Of a stretch of 64,000 nt of DNA, positions 16,948 to 26,675 are shown piece by piece. The stretch is from Prolixibacteraceae bacterium. GTDB taxonomy: Bacteria; Bacteroidota; Bacteroidia; Bacteroidales; Prolixibacteraceae. The notes beneath the pieces were generated by a model. The model was not told the origin of the DNA and made no database searches. It was given only the letters and a program-made list of their open reading frames with translations. Made by a program: the position numbers and the translations under genes. Each line of letters opens with the position of its first letter. Position 1 is the stretch's first letter. The stretch is taken from positions 5,123,289 to 5,187,288 of the forward strand of contig CP082230.1 in NCBI GenBank assembly GCA_019856515.1, read 5' to 3'.

Positions 16948-18150
16948 TTATTTTTGATAGTTTGGTAATACTTTTAATAGTGTTGCCATATATGCTCCAA
17001 AAGCTTGGAAGTGATCAAATCCATCTACTTTTATTGCTTGTACAGGAGCATGATTTGATTGCATATGTTGGATTGCAGTTGATGCATTGATTGGATTCAC
17101 GATATTATCAGTGCTACTATAGAAAATCATCATTGGTTGTTTGGGGGTCCACTCCCATCGATCGTTGTCCTTCACTGCATCGGCAATCGCTTTATTATTT
17201 CCTGTAATTAGTGCTTCAGAGAATGTCGGAGTTAATAGTTTTGATGGTTCCATTGGAACATTTAACGTCTCAATGTCGAGGTTTGATCGAAGATCAGCCA
17301 TTAATTTATCAGATGGAGTATTAAGAAGTTCACTCCATGAGATATTCAAATTGTAAATTTGGTTATACCCGTTTACAATCCATAAAAAATATTTGGTCAT
17401 TAAAGATTGTTTTTGTTCCTGAGCAAAAGCAATGTTTGATGCCGTTTTATTGTATGCTCCAGAAGCTGGAATACTTAGTGTAATTGGGTCATTAGTATTT
17501 TCTTCCATATATTTATGTAAGGCCATCGTTGCCGATCCTCCTTCAGAATATCCTGTAAGAATCAATTTGTTATTTAGTAGGACCTTCTTATCCTTTAAGA
17601 AATCCCTACTTGCCTCAATCATATCATAAGAAGTTTGAGCTAACGTCTGAGCATGTTCATAAGGATGCATGTGATCTAATGAGGCACCATAACCAATATA
17701 ATCTGGTACGGCAACAGCAAACCCCATACTTGCTAAAGGAGTAGCTAACATCTTGATTTCTTTCCCAGTGTCATACTCAGAAGGGGTGTCACTCTCTTTC
17801 CATATTGTTCCATGTTGGTATGAAATCAATGTTAAGGGTAGGTTTGTTTTAGGAACAAGAAGTGCACCAGAAACTTTTACATCTTTTCCATCGTAATTCT
17901 TTGTGGTATATATTATTTTATATATATCGATGTCATTTAAAGGTAAATTATTTGCATTTTTACCTACCACTGGATTTACTGCAAGAAGGCCTCTAGAAAC
18001 CTCTTTGTTAACAGACTGAATTAAATCAGATTTATCGTAATTGGTGTTTAATTTGGCTTTATCATCTTTTGAGCAAGAGCTAAAAGATAATATGCTAATA
18101 AAGGCTATGGCAAGAAAATAGATCTTGTATGTCATCTTATAATATTTCAT
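16948..18150 (-). CDS. Alpha/beta-hydrolase lipoprotein (secretory lipase/esterase type), 400 aa
   Basis: An N-terminal lipoprotein signal has a lipobox ending SFSSC (Cys26), so the protein is predicted to be lipid-anchored in the envelope. The hydrolase fold carries the nucleophile elbow GYSEGG (Ser202), an acid in STDNIVNP (about 348) and the histidine in DGFDHFQ (His380). An oxyanion segment SYQHGTIW precedes a cap region. The overall pattern resembles the secretory lipase/prolyl-oligopeptidase-like esterases of Bacteroidota. The substrate could be an ester of a lipid, a polysaccharide acetyl group or a peptide; the sequence does not decide. It is a single gene with its own terminator. Confidence 0.85.
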   Translation of the reverse strand: MKYYKMTYKIYFLAIAFISILSFSSCSKDDKAKLNTNYDKSDLIQSVNKEVSRGLLAVNPVVGKNANNLPLNDIDIYKIIYTTKNYDGKDVKVSGALLVPKTNLPLTLISYQHGTIWKESDTPSEYDTGKEIKMLATPLASMGFAVAVPDYIGYGASLDHMHPYEHAQTLAQTSYDMIEASRDFLKDKKVLLNNKLILTGYSEGGSATMALHKYMEENTNDPITLSIPASGAYNKTASNIAFAQEQKQSLMTKYFLWIVNGYNQIYNLNISWSELLNTPSDKLMADLRSNLDIETLNVPMEPSKLLTPTFSEALITGNNKAIADAVKDNDRWEWTPKQPMMIFYSSTDNIVNPINASTAIQHMQSNHAPVQAIKVDGFDHFQAFGAYMATLLKVLPNYQK

Positions 18151-18377
18151 AGAATTGAACTTGTTTTTTGTTAAATAAAGAATTCAAAACTAAACAAAGA
18201 GTTCACTGTAATGCAAAACCCATTTGTTAGAATGGTCTGCTTCTTTGCGATATTTTAGTCTGTAAGAGGTAATATCTAGATAAATGACAAAATTGATGCT
18301 TTGGTAATTTGCTTATTATGAGTTGATTGGTGTGATTTTGTGTTCGGTGGATATAAATTACATAATTAGAATAGTGC

Positions 18378-19532
18378 TTATTTAAGAATTGATTGGTTCC
18401 AATGATGTTGAAGCGAATGAATAATTACATCTTTTGATAGGTGTTTGATTAATACCTCTCTGTTTGATCTTACATCTTCAATAGGCAATCTTTCCCATTG
18501 GATTGTCTCTTTTTTTAACTGATGGATAAGAAAAACTTTTACTCCAATTCTTTTAAGATATTTATAAATATTATTCCTATTATCAAGGAAAACTTTAGCC
18601 CCCATCCATAGTGATGCCAAGATATTTCCCAAGGCTTGTTGTCTGTAGTGGTTCATCACTACGAATCCACAGCTTTGCAAAGTCTTGTTGTATTGGTCAA
18701 GCGCCATAAAATCATTTAATGGTTCAAAATGCCCCGAGAGTTTTTGTATGCCAATGGTTTCAATTGTCTTTGCATATTGTGTATCACCATAACTAAGTGG
18801 AGTAATAATTTTTTGATTCTTTTGTAGAGATAGTGATTTAATCATTTCTATCGCCTCAATATGGTTATTGCTATGAAAAGCTGAATTACCTAAAAGAATA
18901 TTGTTCCCACAGACCAGCATATCGATCTGTTTATCAAAGATAAATTCCATTGGGTAATAGCTGAAGTTTATCCATTGGCATGATTTCGATAGGATCCCTT
19001 TCTCAATAAGCATTTCGTACTCCTCTCTTATTGGAGTTGCAAAATAGGAGATATGTTTCGAGGCTTCAAGAACTCCTTGATCAGGAGAATTAATACCATA
19101 GTGGAGTCTGTAATATTGTTTTCGAATAAACTCCCTAATTTTCATTTTGTAAGAGGAGGTGATTAGTTCCTCTGTCTTTTTGCCATAGGATTCATGAATA
19201 GACATGACTGTATTACGATATACCTCATAACCGAAATAGCTCCAGATAAATGTGGCTTTTGTAAAGTTTAGAACGATCTGGCTAAACTCGAATGATAAGC
19301 TGTGAAGTACTACCCAATGATAGTTCTCTATGATTGAAGTAAGGTGTTGATTTAGTTTATTAAATAGCACAAAATTCATCACATATTCTGGGTAGATATG
19401 GTTTATCACTTCTTTTTCCTCTTTAATACAAATGATCAAATCATTTTGTGAGGGAAACGCTTTATCAAAAACCCATTGGGATGCATTAATGAATTTATCA
19501 TCCATTGCAATATGTAATATCTTTTTATCCAT
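18378..19532 (-). CDS. GT56-type TDP-Fuc4NAc transferase-like glycosyltransferase, 384 aa
   Basis: It resembles WecF, which adds 4-acetamido-4,6-dideoxygalactose to a polyprenyl-linked sugar. Family-like words include LLGNSAFHSNNHIEA, ITPLSYGDTQYAKTI, the YNKTLQSCGFVVMNHYRQQA segment and LASLWMGAKVFLDNRNN. The start chosen is the ATG of M-D-K-K-I-L-H-I; an upstream in-frame Met would add three residues. In either case the start overlaps the end of the transaminase gene, indicating translational coupling. It is likely cytoplasmic or peripheral at the inner membrane, making a surface glycan or lipid-linked oligosaccharide. Enterobacterial common antigen itself is not expected here. Confidence 0.82.
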   Translation of the reverse strand: MDKKILHIAMDDKFINASQWVFDKAFPSQNDLIICIKEEKEVINHIYPEYVMNFVLFNKLNQHLTSIIENYHWVVLHSLSFEFSQIVLNFTKATFIWSYFGYEVYRNTVMSIHESYGKKTEELITSSYKMKIREFIRKQYYRLHYGINSPDQGVLEASKHISYFATPIREEYEMLIEKGILSKSCQWINFSYYPMEFIFDKQIDMLVCGNNILLGNSAFHSNNHIEAIEMIKSLSLQKNQKIITPLSYGDTQYAKTIETIGIQKLSGHFEPLNDFMALDQYNKTLQSCGFVVMNHYRQQALGNILASLWMGAKVFLDNRNNIYKYLKRIGVKVFLIHQLKKETIQWERLPIEDVRSNREVLIKHLSKDVIIHSLQHHWNQSILK

Positions 19533-20655
19533 AGAAATCAATTATTTTACTTGATATATATTGAATCTCTTGCGGGGTAAGTTCATAGTATAGTGGTAAT
19601 CGAAGTAGTGTGTCAGCATATGTTTGACATTGAGCCAGACTTTGTTTCGTGGGGTTATCTATTGTAAGCATATAGGGACTATTATGTAATCCTAAATAAT
19701 GAAATACAGATTGAATATTTTCGTGTTTAAGATATTCAATAAGACGAGTGCGTTCGTCTAGATCTTTGCATATAAGATAGAAGATATGTCCATTATTTGT
19801 AGCATAGGGTGGAAATGAAATAACCTTTATTTTTTTTTGTTTGACTAAAACATTGAGGTTTTTATTATATAATGTTGATAGATGAATTCGTCGTGATTGA
19901 ATATCATCCAGTAATTCTAACTGTGCTTTTAAATAGGCTGCATTCATGTCAGATGGCAAATAGGATGATCCTGTGTCAACCCATGTGTATTTGTCAATCT
20001 CACCTCTGAAAAAACGTGCTCTATTTGTCCCTTTTTCCCAGATAATCTCAGCTCTTTCCGCGAATTTAGGATCATTGATTACCAACATGCCACCTTCTCC
20101 GCATTGTATGTTTTTGGTTTCATGAAAGGAGAAGGTTGATAGGTGTCCAATAGCTCCAAGTGTCTGTCCTTTATAGTATGAGCCAATTGCTTGAGCAGCA
20201 TCTTCAACTACCCATAATTGATATTTGTCTGCTAAAGACATAATGAAATCCATATCACATGCTACCCCTGCATAATGTACAACCACAATTGCTTTAGTTC
20301 TACCTGTGATATACTTCTCTAGCTTTGTCGCATCTAAGTTCGGCGTGTTCTCTTCTGAATCGATATATACAATTTTTGCTCCCATTCGGGTAAAAGCCAA
20401 TGCCGTTGAGACAAACGTAAAAGAGGGGATGATAATTTCATCGCCTGGTTGAATGTTTAAAAGAATTGCACACATTTCTAGGGCGGCTGTACAGCTATGA
20501 GTTAACAATGCTTTGGGTGCATTTAGCATTTCACAAAAGAAGGTATTACACCATTGAGTAAATAACCCATTGCCACTAATATGCCCTTTGGTAATGGCTT
20601 GGTTAATATATGTAAGCTCTTTTCCTGTTGCATATGGTTTGTTGAACGTAATCAT
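19525..20655 (-). CDS. dTDP-4-amino-4,6-dideoxygalactose transaminase-like (WecE), 376 aa
   Basis: DegT/DnrJ/EryC1/StrS aminotransferase that makes dTDP-Fuc4N from dTDP-4-keto-6-deoxyglucose, using glutamate as amino donor. PLP-binding elements are GDEIIIPSFTFVSTA, VVEDAAQAIGSYYKG and the Schiff-base lysine Lys181 in FSFHETKNIQCGEGG. The HETKN form is typical of the WecE group rather than the ArnB or PseC groups. It is the middle gene of a three-gene operon: WbqC-like protein (19-base gap upstream), this gene, then the WecF-like transferase (overlapping). The N-acetylase that should convert Fuc4N to Fuc4NAc (WecD) is not in the window. Confidence 0.9.
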   Translation of the reverse strand: MITFNKPYATGKELTYINQAITKGHISGNGLFTQWCNTFFCEMLNAPKALLTHSCTAALEMCAILLNIQPGDEIIIPSFTFVSTALAFTRMGAKIVYIDSEENTPNLDATKLEKYITGRTKAIVVVHYAGVACDMDFIMSLADKYQLWVVEDAAQAIGSYYKGQTLGAIGHLSTFSFHETKNIQCGEGGMLVINDPKFAERAEIIWEKGTNRARFFRGEIDKYTWVDTGSSYLPSDMNAAYLKAQLELLDDIQSRRIHLSTLYNKNLNVLVKQKKIKVISFPPYATNNGHIFYLICKDLDERTRLIEYLKHENIQSVFHYLGLHNSPYMLTIDNPTKQSLAQCQTYADTLLRLPLYYELTPQEIQYISSKIIDFYG

Positions 20656-20674
20656 TTTAAGTCTATTTGCAGGA

Positions 20675-21388
20675 TTATTTTTGAGGTTGCTGAGAAGTTA
20701 ATGACTTCAAATATTTAGGTGTGTCTTCTATACCTACATGAAACATTAAATCTAAAATAGTGACTTGATGTGTAAATGGAGAATAGAGTTGATCATATTC
20801 TGGATAATTACTATAATCCATCCACTCCAATTCAACTCCATGTGAGAGAAAAAGCTCTGTATCAATATAAACCTTTGCTGCTGGACCACATAGATATTGA
20901 TTTGCTTCTGCTAGTTGACATATTTGGATTAGTTTATGATTTTTATCTCCATTAGAGGGGTAGATATCACTTTTAACAATCGGAGTTGTAATATTTAGTT
21001 GTTTGCAGATTGCTTCAATAAAATGAATATTAATCGCTGATATTCTTTGATCATTATTGCTAAAGTAGACATCTTCAAGCCATGGCATGACCTGTTTGAA
21101 GAATGGCGATTTCTTGTAGTGTTGTTTTAACAAGCTAACATGTTTCTTTCTCCAATCGTTATTGGAAACAATGGTTTGATCTATTTGTTGAGTTGATTTA
21201 TGCTTAATCGAACATGGAATGGTAAGCCATTTTGTTCCATGAGGCGTTTTTATAATATTGCGATTCCTCCAGTCTTGTTTGGTATATTGTACCTCATCAT
21301 AAATAATAAATTCATCGACCATGTTAATTAGATCAAAATATCCTTTCCAAGGAATATAGTTTGATTGTAGTATTGCAATTTTTTTCAT
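20675..21388 (-). CDS. WbqC-family protein, 237 aa
   Basis: The start is ATG 21388 (M-K-K-I-A-I-L-Q-S-N-Y-I-P-W-K-G). The longer frame begins with a TTG at 21433 and adds residues foreign to the family. The WbqC family is found in O-antigen and capsule gene clusters. Its members carry QSNYIPWKGYFDLI at the N-terminus, VQYTKQDWRNRN with the invariant DxVQY...WRNRN core, and YLCGPAAKVYID near the C-terminus. The reaction is not well established; a role in sugar-nucleotide modification is assumed, and acyl transfer has been suggested. Here it is the first gene of the operon with WecE-like and WecF-like proteins, so it could supply the acylation step that WecD does elsewhere. Confidence 0.85.
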   Translation of the reverse strand: MKKIAILQSNYIPWKGYFDLINMVDEFIIYDEVQYTKQDWRNRNIIKTPHGTKWLTIPCSIKHKSTQQIDQTIVSNNDWRKKHVSLLKQHYKKSPFFKQVMPWLEDVYFSNNDQRISAINIHFIEAICKQLNITTPIVKSDIYPSNGDKNHKLIQICQLAEANQYLCGPAAKVYIDTELFLSHGVELEWMDYSNYPEYDQLYSPFTHQVTILDLMFHVGIEDTPKYLKSLTSQQPQK

Positions 21389-21762
21389 CAATTGTGAACC
21401 TTTGTTTGTTTTTAGGAATCGAAGTAATTTCAATGCAAATTGAATAGATAGAATTAATTGTTGATACTCGTTTCATCCCAGTGAAATTGTTCAATGTAAA
21501 AACGAGAATCTGTGCATTAAAGTATAATGAAAGGTTATTTTATCTGCTGTAATAGTTGTCTTTTTTTTGAGACATCATTGTGAGATAGTTTTGTTTGGAT
21601 TAGACTATTTATAGATCTCGATGTCTGTGTCCTTGAATAACGTGTTTGCTGCCGATTTTAAAAAGAGGTGATTAAAAACATAACAATCATCGAATTGTTG
21701 TTACCTTTGAATTACTTCCATAATGGGTGAGAAGGACAGTAAAATAAAATGAATTTTAATAT
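21389..21762. other. Divergent intergenic region
   Basis: Between the WbqC gene (minus) and the MATE gene (plus). TACCTTTG at 21702-21709 fits the -7 element TAnnTTTG for the MATE gene, but I see no TTG at the usual distance, so this is a weak promoter call. Nothing else is recognised. Confidence 0.4.
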
Positions 21763-23091
21763 ATGCAGGATTTAACAAAAGGAAATGAGTCAAAACTATT
21801 GTTGACCTTTGTTTGGCCATTGATTTTAGCGAATATATTTCAGAATCTATATAATGTAGTCGATAGTGCGATTGTAGGTAATTTTATCGGAAAACAAGCA
21901 TTGGCTGCTGTTGGAGCATCTTTCCCGATAATATACACTTTGATCTCATTAATCATCGGAGTAGGATCAGGTGCTTCTATTGTTATTAGTCAATATTTTG
22001 GAGCTAAAGATGAGTTAAAAGTAAAGCAGGCTATTGATACGATTTTCATCTTCTTCTTAGGAGCATCGGTTGTTATCTCGTTAATTGGAATTCCGATGGC
22101 TCCAATTATTTTTCGTTGGATGCGCCTACCTTTAGAATTGCATGACTCAGCAGTGTCTTATATTCAAATCTATTTGGCTGGGATGTTTGTGTTTTTCTGT
22201 TTTAATGGGATCTCTTCCATTTTGAGAGGTCTTGGCGATTCAAAAACTCCGATGAAATATATGATTATTGCCACAATACTAAATGTTGTTTTAGATGTGA
22301 TATTTATTGTTGTATTTGGATGGGGTGTAAAGGGAGTGGCTTTTGCTACGATACTATCACAAGGAGTTGCGTTGGTTGGTGCAATTGTTCATTTGAATCG
22401 AACTCATGAGATCATAAACTTAGGTTTTCGAAAGTATGTGTTTAATACAACTGTTTTTAAAGAATCCGTTCGAATTGGGCTCCCAACGGGACTGCAGCAG
22501 GCTTTTGTCGCTATAGGTATTTTGGTAATGATGCGTTTGGTAAATGGTTTTGGGACCAATACCGTAGCAGCTTATTCTGCAGCAGTACGTGTGGATGCTT
22601 TTGTGAAAATGCCAGCCTTGACTTTCGCTTCGGGTTTATCTTCGTTTGTTGGACAAAACCTTGGGGCTAATTTAGAATTTAGAGCACGAAAGGGGCTGAG
22701 GAGTACGATTCTCTTCTCAGGAGTTTATTGCTTGATTATTGCAATGATGATTTTTTTGTTTGGTGAATTTGTGATGTCATGGTTTACTCAAGATCAAGAA
22801 GTGATACGTATTGGATATAATTATCTTTGGATATGTAGTTTGATGTATTGGGCATTTTCATTAATGTTTGCCTATATCGGATTTCTCAGAGGAGCAGGGG
22901 CAACTTTAATTCCAATGTATATTACTTTAATTAATTTGTGGATTATTAGGATACCTTTGGCAATATTTCTTTCAAAACATTATGGTCCCAATGGATTGTG
23001 GGCTAGTTTTCCTATATCGTGGGTGTTAGGTGCAATTGGTGCTGGAACCTATTATGCATCTAATAAATGGCGAGGTAAGATTGCAAAATAG
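21763..23091 (+). CDS. MATE family efflux transporter, 442 aa
   Basis: Twelve hydrophobic segments can be counted, in two homologous halves beginning near FVWPLILANIFQNLYNVVDSA and IGLPTGLQQAFVAIG. The motif NLYNVVDSAIVGNFIGKQALAAVG is the first-half signature of the NorM/DinF-like multidrug and toxin extrusion family; these export cationic drugs or polar metabolites in exchange for Na+ or H+ at the inner membrane. The length is typical. It is a single gene, with a convergent Smr-domain gene beyond the shared hairpin. The substrate is unknown. Confidence 0.92.
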   Translation: MQDLTKGNESKLLLTFVWPLILANIFQNLYNVVDSAIVGNFIGKQALAAVGASFPIIYTLISLIIGVGSGASIVISQYFGAKDELKVKQAIDTIFIFFLGASVVISLIGIPMAPIIFRWMRLPLELHDSAVSYIQIYLAGMFVFFCFNGISSILRGLGDSKTPMKYMIIATILNVVLDVIFIVVFGWGVKGVAFATILSQGVALVGAIVHLNRTHEIINLGFRKYVFNTTVFKESVRIGLPTGLQQAFVAIGILVMMRLVNGFGTNTVAAYSAAVRVDAFVKMPALTFASGLSSFVGQNLGANLEFRARKGLRSTILFSGVYCLIIAMMIFLFGEFVMSWFTQDQEVIRIGYNYLWICSLMYWAFSLMFAYIGFLRGAGATLIPMYITLINLWIIRIPLAIFLSKHYGPNGLWASFPISWVLGAIGAGTYYASNKWRGKIAK

Positions 23092-23105
23092 ATAAGAAGA
23101 AGTGA

Positions 23106-23141
23106 GTAAGCTATACAAAATATGAATTTTGTATAGCTTAC
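23106..23141. terminator. Shared hairpin between convergent genes
   Basis: GTAAGCTATACAAAAT (23106-23121) and its exact reverse complement (23126-23141) give a 16-bp perfect stem with a 4-base loop. It sits between the MATE stop (23091) and the Smr gene stop (23146) and should end both transcripts, although the U-runs are weak. Confidence 0.75.
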
Positions 23142-23145
23142 AAGG

Positions 23146-24231
23146 TTATTTTCTTAATACAATTAGCGTTGCACCATATCCGTATTTTTGGAATGAAGCA
23201 TCTTGTATCGTATATTTTGCATATCTTTTTCGATGTTCTTTGTATATCTGTGTTTTTAGTGTTCCATTACCTTTGCCATGGATGAAAACAATTTTCTTAA
23301 CTTTATCTTTAATGGCTTTTTCAACTTCTTGGTGAAAAGTGTCTAGTTGATGTTTCAACATCTCACTTTTAGACAGACCATTGGTGTTGTCTAATAGTTC
23401 ATTGATATGTAGGTCAATTTCACGCATATCTAGATTCTGTAGTACGATAGCACCCATAATCTTTTTTGAACTTTTATTCTCGCCTTGTGATTTGAGAGCT
23501 TTCTTTATCTCTTTTTGAGAGATGTTTTCTAAAGCTTGTTCAATATTATTGATTTGCGGATCATTTAATTGTAATAGATAGGCCTTCTTGGAAAAGAAGT
23601 CGTTTTTAATAAATGCTCCTTCTTTATGAAGCTTTACTGGATCAATGGTTACTTCTTTATGAAGAAATGGTGGTAGCTCTTGATTTCGTTTACGAAATGG
23701 AATGATTTGAAATGAGAATGAAGGTCTCTTTTCAAAATCACGTTCTTTAAGCTCCATTAAGTTAAATCTCATGTTTGGCTCGAGTGTACCACTTTCAATC
23801 GTCTCATAGTAAAGACCATTTCGTTTAGAGAAATGGAATAGAAGAGTGAAGTTTGAGTCATTGACAAGATATGCTTGTACACCTTTGGTGATTGGAGCAT
23901 CAATATCATTTGGAATTAGTGCCATATGATATTCTGGTTCAACACTATTTTCTTGAATGTTTATCTCAACAAATCCTTTTAGGTCGGGGATCTCTTCTTG
24001 AAACCTCCAATCACTATCGTCTTCAATTGCAGTATTTTGTGTGTCTTTCTCTTCATCAAGTAGGTCCGCTTCATTCATTGCATTGGATATGACTAATTCA
24101 TTCACCATTACAGGAATTTCGAAACCATCCTCATTTTCAACATGAACCATCTTTTCGTTTACAATAGAAACAACGGTACCACCACCTATATCGTTTAGAA
24201 ACTTTACTTTATCTCCGATTCTTATTTGCAT
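23146..24231 (-). CDS. DUF2027 and Smr-domain protein (MutS2 C-terminal-like), 361 aa
   Basis: The start is ATG 24231 (M-Q-I-R-I-G-D-K-V-K-F-L). The frame extends 42 residues further upstream, but that extension is hydrophobic and atypical. The N-terminal part (1-60) is a beta-rich module (GDKVKFLNDIGGGTVVSIV). A central DUF2027 region of about 150 residues has immunoglobulin-like strands. The C-terminal Smr domain (about 275-361) has the conserved EIDLHINELLD, DKVKKIVFIHGKGNGTLK and GYGATLIVLR. Smr domains bind and often cut nucleic acids; recent work links them to stalled ribosomes, while DUF2027-Smr proteins in Bacteroidota remain uncharacterised. It probably acts in the cytoplasm. Confidence 0.9.
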   Translation of the reverse strand: MQIRIGDKVKFLNDIGGGTVVSIVNEKMVHVENEDGFEIPVMVNELVISNAMNEADLLDEEKDTQNTAIEDDSDWRFQEEIPDLKGFVEINIQENSVEPEYHMALIPNDIDAPITKGVQAYLVNDSNFTLLFHFSKRNGLYYETIESGTLEPNMRFNLMELKERDFEKRPSFSFQIIPFRKRNQELPPFLHKEVTIDPVKLHKEGAFIKNDFFSKKAYLLQLNDPQINNIEQALENISQKEIKKALKSQGENKSSKKIMGAIVLQNLDMREIDLHINELLDNTNGLSKSEMLKHQLDTFHQEVEKAIKDKVKKIVFIHGKGNGTLKTQIYKEHRKRYAKYTIQDASFQKYGYGATLIVLRK

Positions 24232-24455
24232 AATATATTGTTTTTCTGTTTCATGAGAAAGAAAGATACAAATTCTAAGCCATTGGTAAAACTTAACACC
24301 TGTTACATCTTCCTTCAATAAATGAATTCTTCTTACAAAGATGAAAAAAACTAACATGAATTTAATGGTTTAATTTAATCCATTTAGTTTTTACAAATAA
24401 TTAATTTGTAACTTGTAGAGAGATATCTATCCAATGAATCATTAAAGCGTAAACC

Positions 24456-25688
24456 ATGGCACTAAACTACATATGGATTCTTTTTTTTATAATTGCTTTT
24501 TTATGGGGATGCATACAACTTCTCGTTTATGGAGATTATCAAATTTTTAATGAAATGATAGACGCTTTGTTTCTCATGGCAAAGACTGGTTTCGAGGTTT
24601 CATTGGGACTTACTGGAATTTTGTCATTATGGATGGGGATTATGAAAATTGGTGAATCAAGTGGTATAATTCGATCGTTATCTAGAATCTTTTCTCCTGT
24701 ATTTAGTCGACTGTTTCCTGAACTTGGTGAGAATCATCCTGTTTACGGTACAATTATGATGAATCTATCGGCCAATATGCTTGGTTTAGATAATGCTGCA
24801 ACACCATTGGGTTTGAGAGCAATGAAGCAAATGCAGGTTGAAAATAAAAATAAGGATATTGCGAGCAATAGTCAAATCATGTTTTTGGTGTTGAATACTT
24901 CTGGTCTTACTCTTATCCCAATTTCAATTTTAGTTTATCGAGCACAAGCTGGAGCAGTGCACCCTGCAGATGTTTTTATTCCGATTCTTTTATCTACATT
25001 TTGTTCGACTTTGGCTGGTGTAATTATTACTGGTTGGAAACAGAAGATAAATTTTAAAGATCCAGTTCTTCTTACAGCTCTTTTGGGTAGTATTGTTGTA
25101 GTTGCTTTTATCGTTTATGGTTTTATGCAGGTGCCGACAGAAATGATGGCTTCTTACTCTTCATTGATAGCGAATCTTATCTTGTTCACTATTATTATTC
25201 TGTTCTTGTTGAATGGTGCAAGAAAAAAAATTCATGTCTATAATGTTTTTATTGAAGGTGCAAAAGATGGTTTTAAAACCGCAGTAACGATTATTCCATA
25301 TCTAATAGCAATACTCGTTGCAGTAGGGGTTTTTAGAGCTTCTGGAGTTTTAGATTTATGTTTAAATGGAATCAAAGAGTTGGTTTTATTGGGAGGTTAT
25401 GATGATCGATTTGTTGATGCATTACCAACTGCATTAATGAAACCACTATCTGGTAGTGGGGCTAGAGGTATGATGGTTGAATGTATGGATCATTATGGTG
25501 CTGATTCATTTGCAGGAAGACTTTCGTCTGTTTTTCAGGGTGCCACAGATACTACTTTTTATATTATTGCTGTTTACTTTGGATCTGTTGGGATTAAAAA
25601 TAGTCGGTATGCACTGCCTTATGGTTTATTTTGTGATTTTATTGGAATTGTAGCTGCAATATTTATTTCCTATATGTTTTTTTCGTAA
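24456..25688 (+). CDS. Fused SpmA/SpmB-like nucleoside-recognition (Gate) membrane protein, 410 aa
   Basis: Two homologous membrane halves each carry a Gate-like nucleoside-recognition domain. The first has GLTGILSLWMGIMKIGESSG and NLSANMLGLDNAATPLGLRAM, the SpmA signature. The second has AVTIIPYLIAILVAVGVFRASG and PTALMKPLSGSGARGM, the SpmB signature. In Firmicutes these are two genes needed for spore core dehydration. In non-sporulating Bacteroidota the fused form is common and its substrate is unknown. About ten membrane segments can be counted. It is a stand-alone gene with a 224-base upstream gap shared with the Smr gene. Confidence 0.88.
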   Translation: MALNYIWILFFIIAFLWGCIQLLVYGDYQIFNEMIDALFLMAKTGFEVSLGLTGILSLWMGIMKIGESSGIIRSLSRIFSPVFSRLFPELGENHPVYGTIMMNLSANMLGLDNAATPLGLRAMKQMQVENKNKDIASNSQIMFLVLNTSGLTLIPISILVYRAQAGAVHPADVFIPILLSTFCSTLAGVIITGWKQKINFKDPVLLTALLGSIVVVAFIVYGFMQVPTEMMASYSSLIANLILFTIIILFLLNGARKKIHVYNVFIEGAKDGFKTAVTIIPYLIAILVAVGVFRASGVLDLCLNGIKELVLLGGYDDRFVDALPTALMKPLSGSGARGMMVECMDHYGADSFAGRLSSVFQGATDTTFYIIAVYFGSVGIKNSRYALPYGLFCDFIGIVAAIFISYMFFS

Positions 25689-25823
25689 TAAAAGGTGTAT
25701 CTGACATTGTTAAATTATGATTGTTTACGGCTTATTTAGAAGATAAAAGAGTATTTTATTTATGAATAATTAAAATAGAAATTACATCTTTGTGAAAATA
25801 TGATTAATCATAAAAAAGCAACA

Positions 25824-26507
25824 ATGATAAGTAAAACAACACTGAAGATTTTTGTATTATTACTATTTGTAAGCTCAATAGCATTTGCCCAGAAGAGTGA
25901 AAAAAAAATGATTTATATTATGGATCCAATGTGTGCTTGGTGTTATGGTAATATAAAGACAATAAATAAGATTCAACAAGAAGTAGATGGAACATTTCCT
26001 ATTGAAGTTTATTGTGGAGGAATGTGGACGGGAAAGGATGTACCCCATGGTGGTCCTGAGTTTTATAACTTATTGAGAAAACATACTCCAAGTATTGTAA
26101 TAAAGACCAAAGAGAGGTTTTCTTCGGACTATTATAAGAGCCTGACAGATACTACATATCGATTCTCTAGTTTTGAACCATCTAAAGCACTGTGGATTGT
26201 TAAAAAAATTGCATCAAAAGAGTTTTGGAAATTTAAAGAGAACGTTCAGCGTGGGATCTTTGAAAAAGCGATGCGATCGGATCATTTGGATGGATATCTA
26301 GAAATTGTGGATTCTATGGGTATCGATCATAATGCTTTTATTGAAATGTGGAGTTCGAAGGAGGTCGATCAGCAAGTCCAAACAGAATTTGAGATTAGCT
26401 CGAGTTACTCTAACTCTTATCCGACCTTACTACTTGTTGAGGGTGATAAAAGAACAGTGTTAGGAAAGGGGTATTTCTACGCAGATAAGATATTAAAAGC
26501 ATTGTAA
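25824..26507 (+). CDS. DsbA-family thioredoxin-like protein with signal peptide, 227 aa
   Basis: The start at ATG 25824 gives a clean signal peptide (TLKIFVLLLFVSSIAFAQ). An upstream in-frame ATG at 25800 would add 8 residues and is only 8 bases from a promoter-like CATCTTTG. The mature part has a CxxC motif Cys37-Ala-Trp-Cys40 in DPMCAWCYGN, an insertion of helices and a cis-Pro region SYPTLLLVEG. These features fit the DsbA/FrnE-like group: a periplasmic thiol-disulfide oxidoreductase or a protein derived from one. The DPMCAWCYG form is closer to FrnE/HCCA-isomerase-like proteins than to classical DsbA. No DsbB partner is adjacent. Confidence 0.85.
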   Translation: MISKTTLKIFVLLLFVSSIAFAQKSEKKMIYIMDPMCAWCYGNIKTINKIQQEVDGTFPIEVYCGGMWTGKDVPHGGPEFYNLLRKHTPSIVIKTKERFSSDYYKSLTDTTYRFSSFEPSKALWIVKKIASKEFWKFKENVQRGIFEKAMRSDHLDGYLEIVDSMGIDHNAFIEMWSSKEVDQQVQTEFEISSSYSNSYPTLLLVEGDKRTVLGKGYFYADKILKAL

Positions 26508-26623
26508 AAAGTTAATTTTTACGATTATTATGCAAAAAGGGGTGAACATTCGTTTAATGGTTGCCTCTTTTGTTTTGTGCCATCATAAATTAAGAAAAAA
26601 TGATAAAATAAACCTAAAAACAA

Positions 26624-26654
26624 CATGTTCTGAGTTCTAATTGTATTAACTTTG
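26624..26654 (+). promoter_or_regulatory. Promoter of the histidine kinase gene
   Basis: TAACTTTG at 26647-26654 is a full TAnnTTTG match. The -33 region near 26624-26628 is less clear (TGTTCTG). The TTG that would open the longer frame (26652) lies inside this -7 element, which argues for the ATG at 26676 as the real start. The leader would then be about 15 bases. Confidence 0.55.
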
Positions 26655-26675
26655 TTTAAGTTTACACAGTTGCTT

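Noticed and set aside
21433..21433. TTG start of the WbqC-family gene
   Set aside because: An ATG 45 bases downstream matches the conserved beginning of the family.
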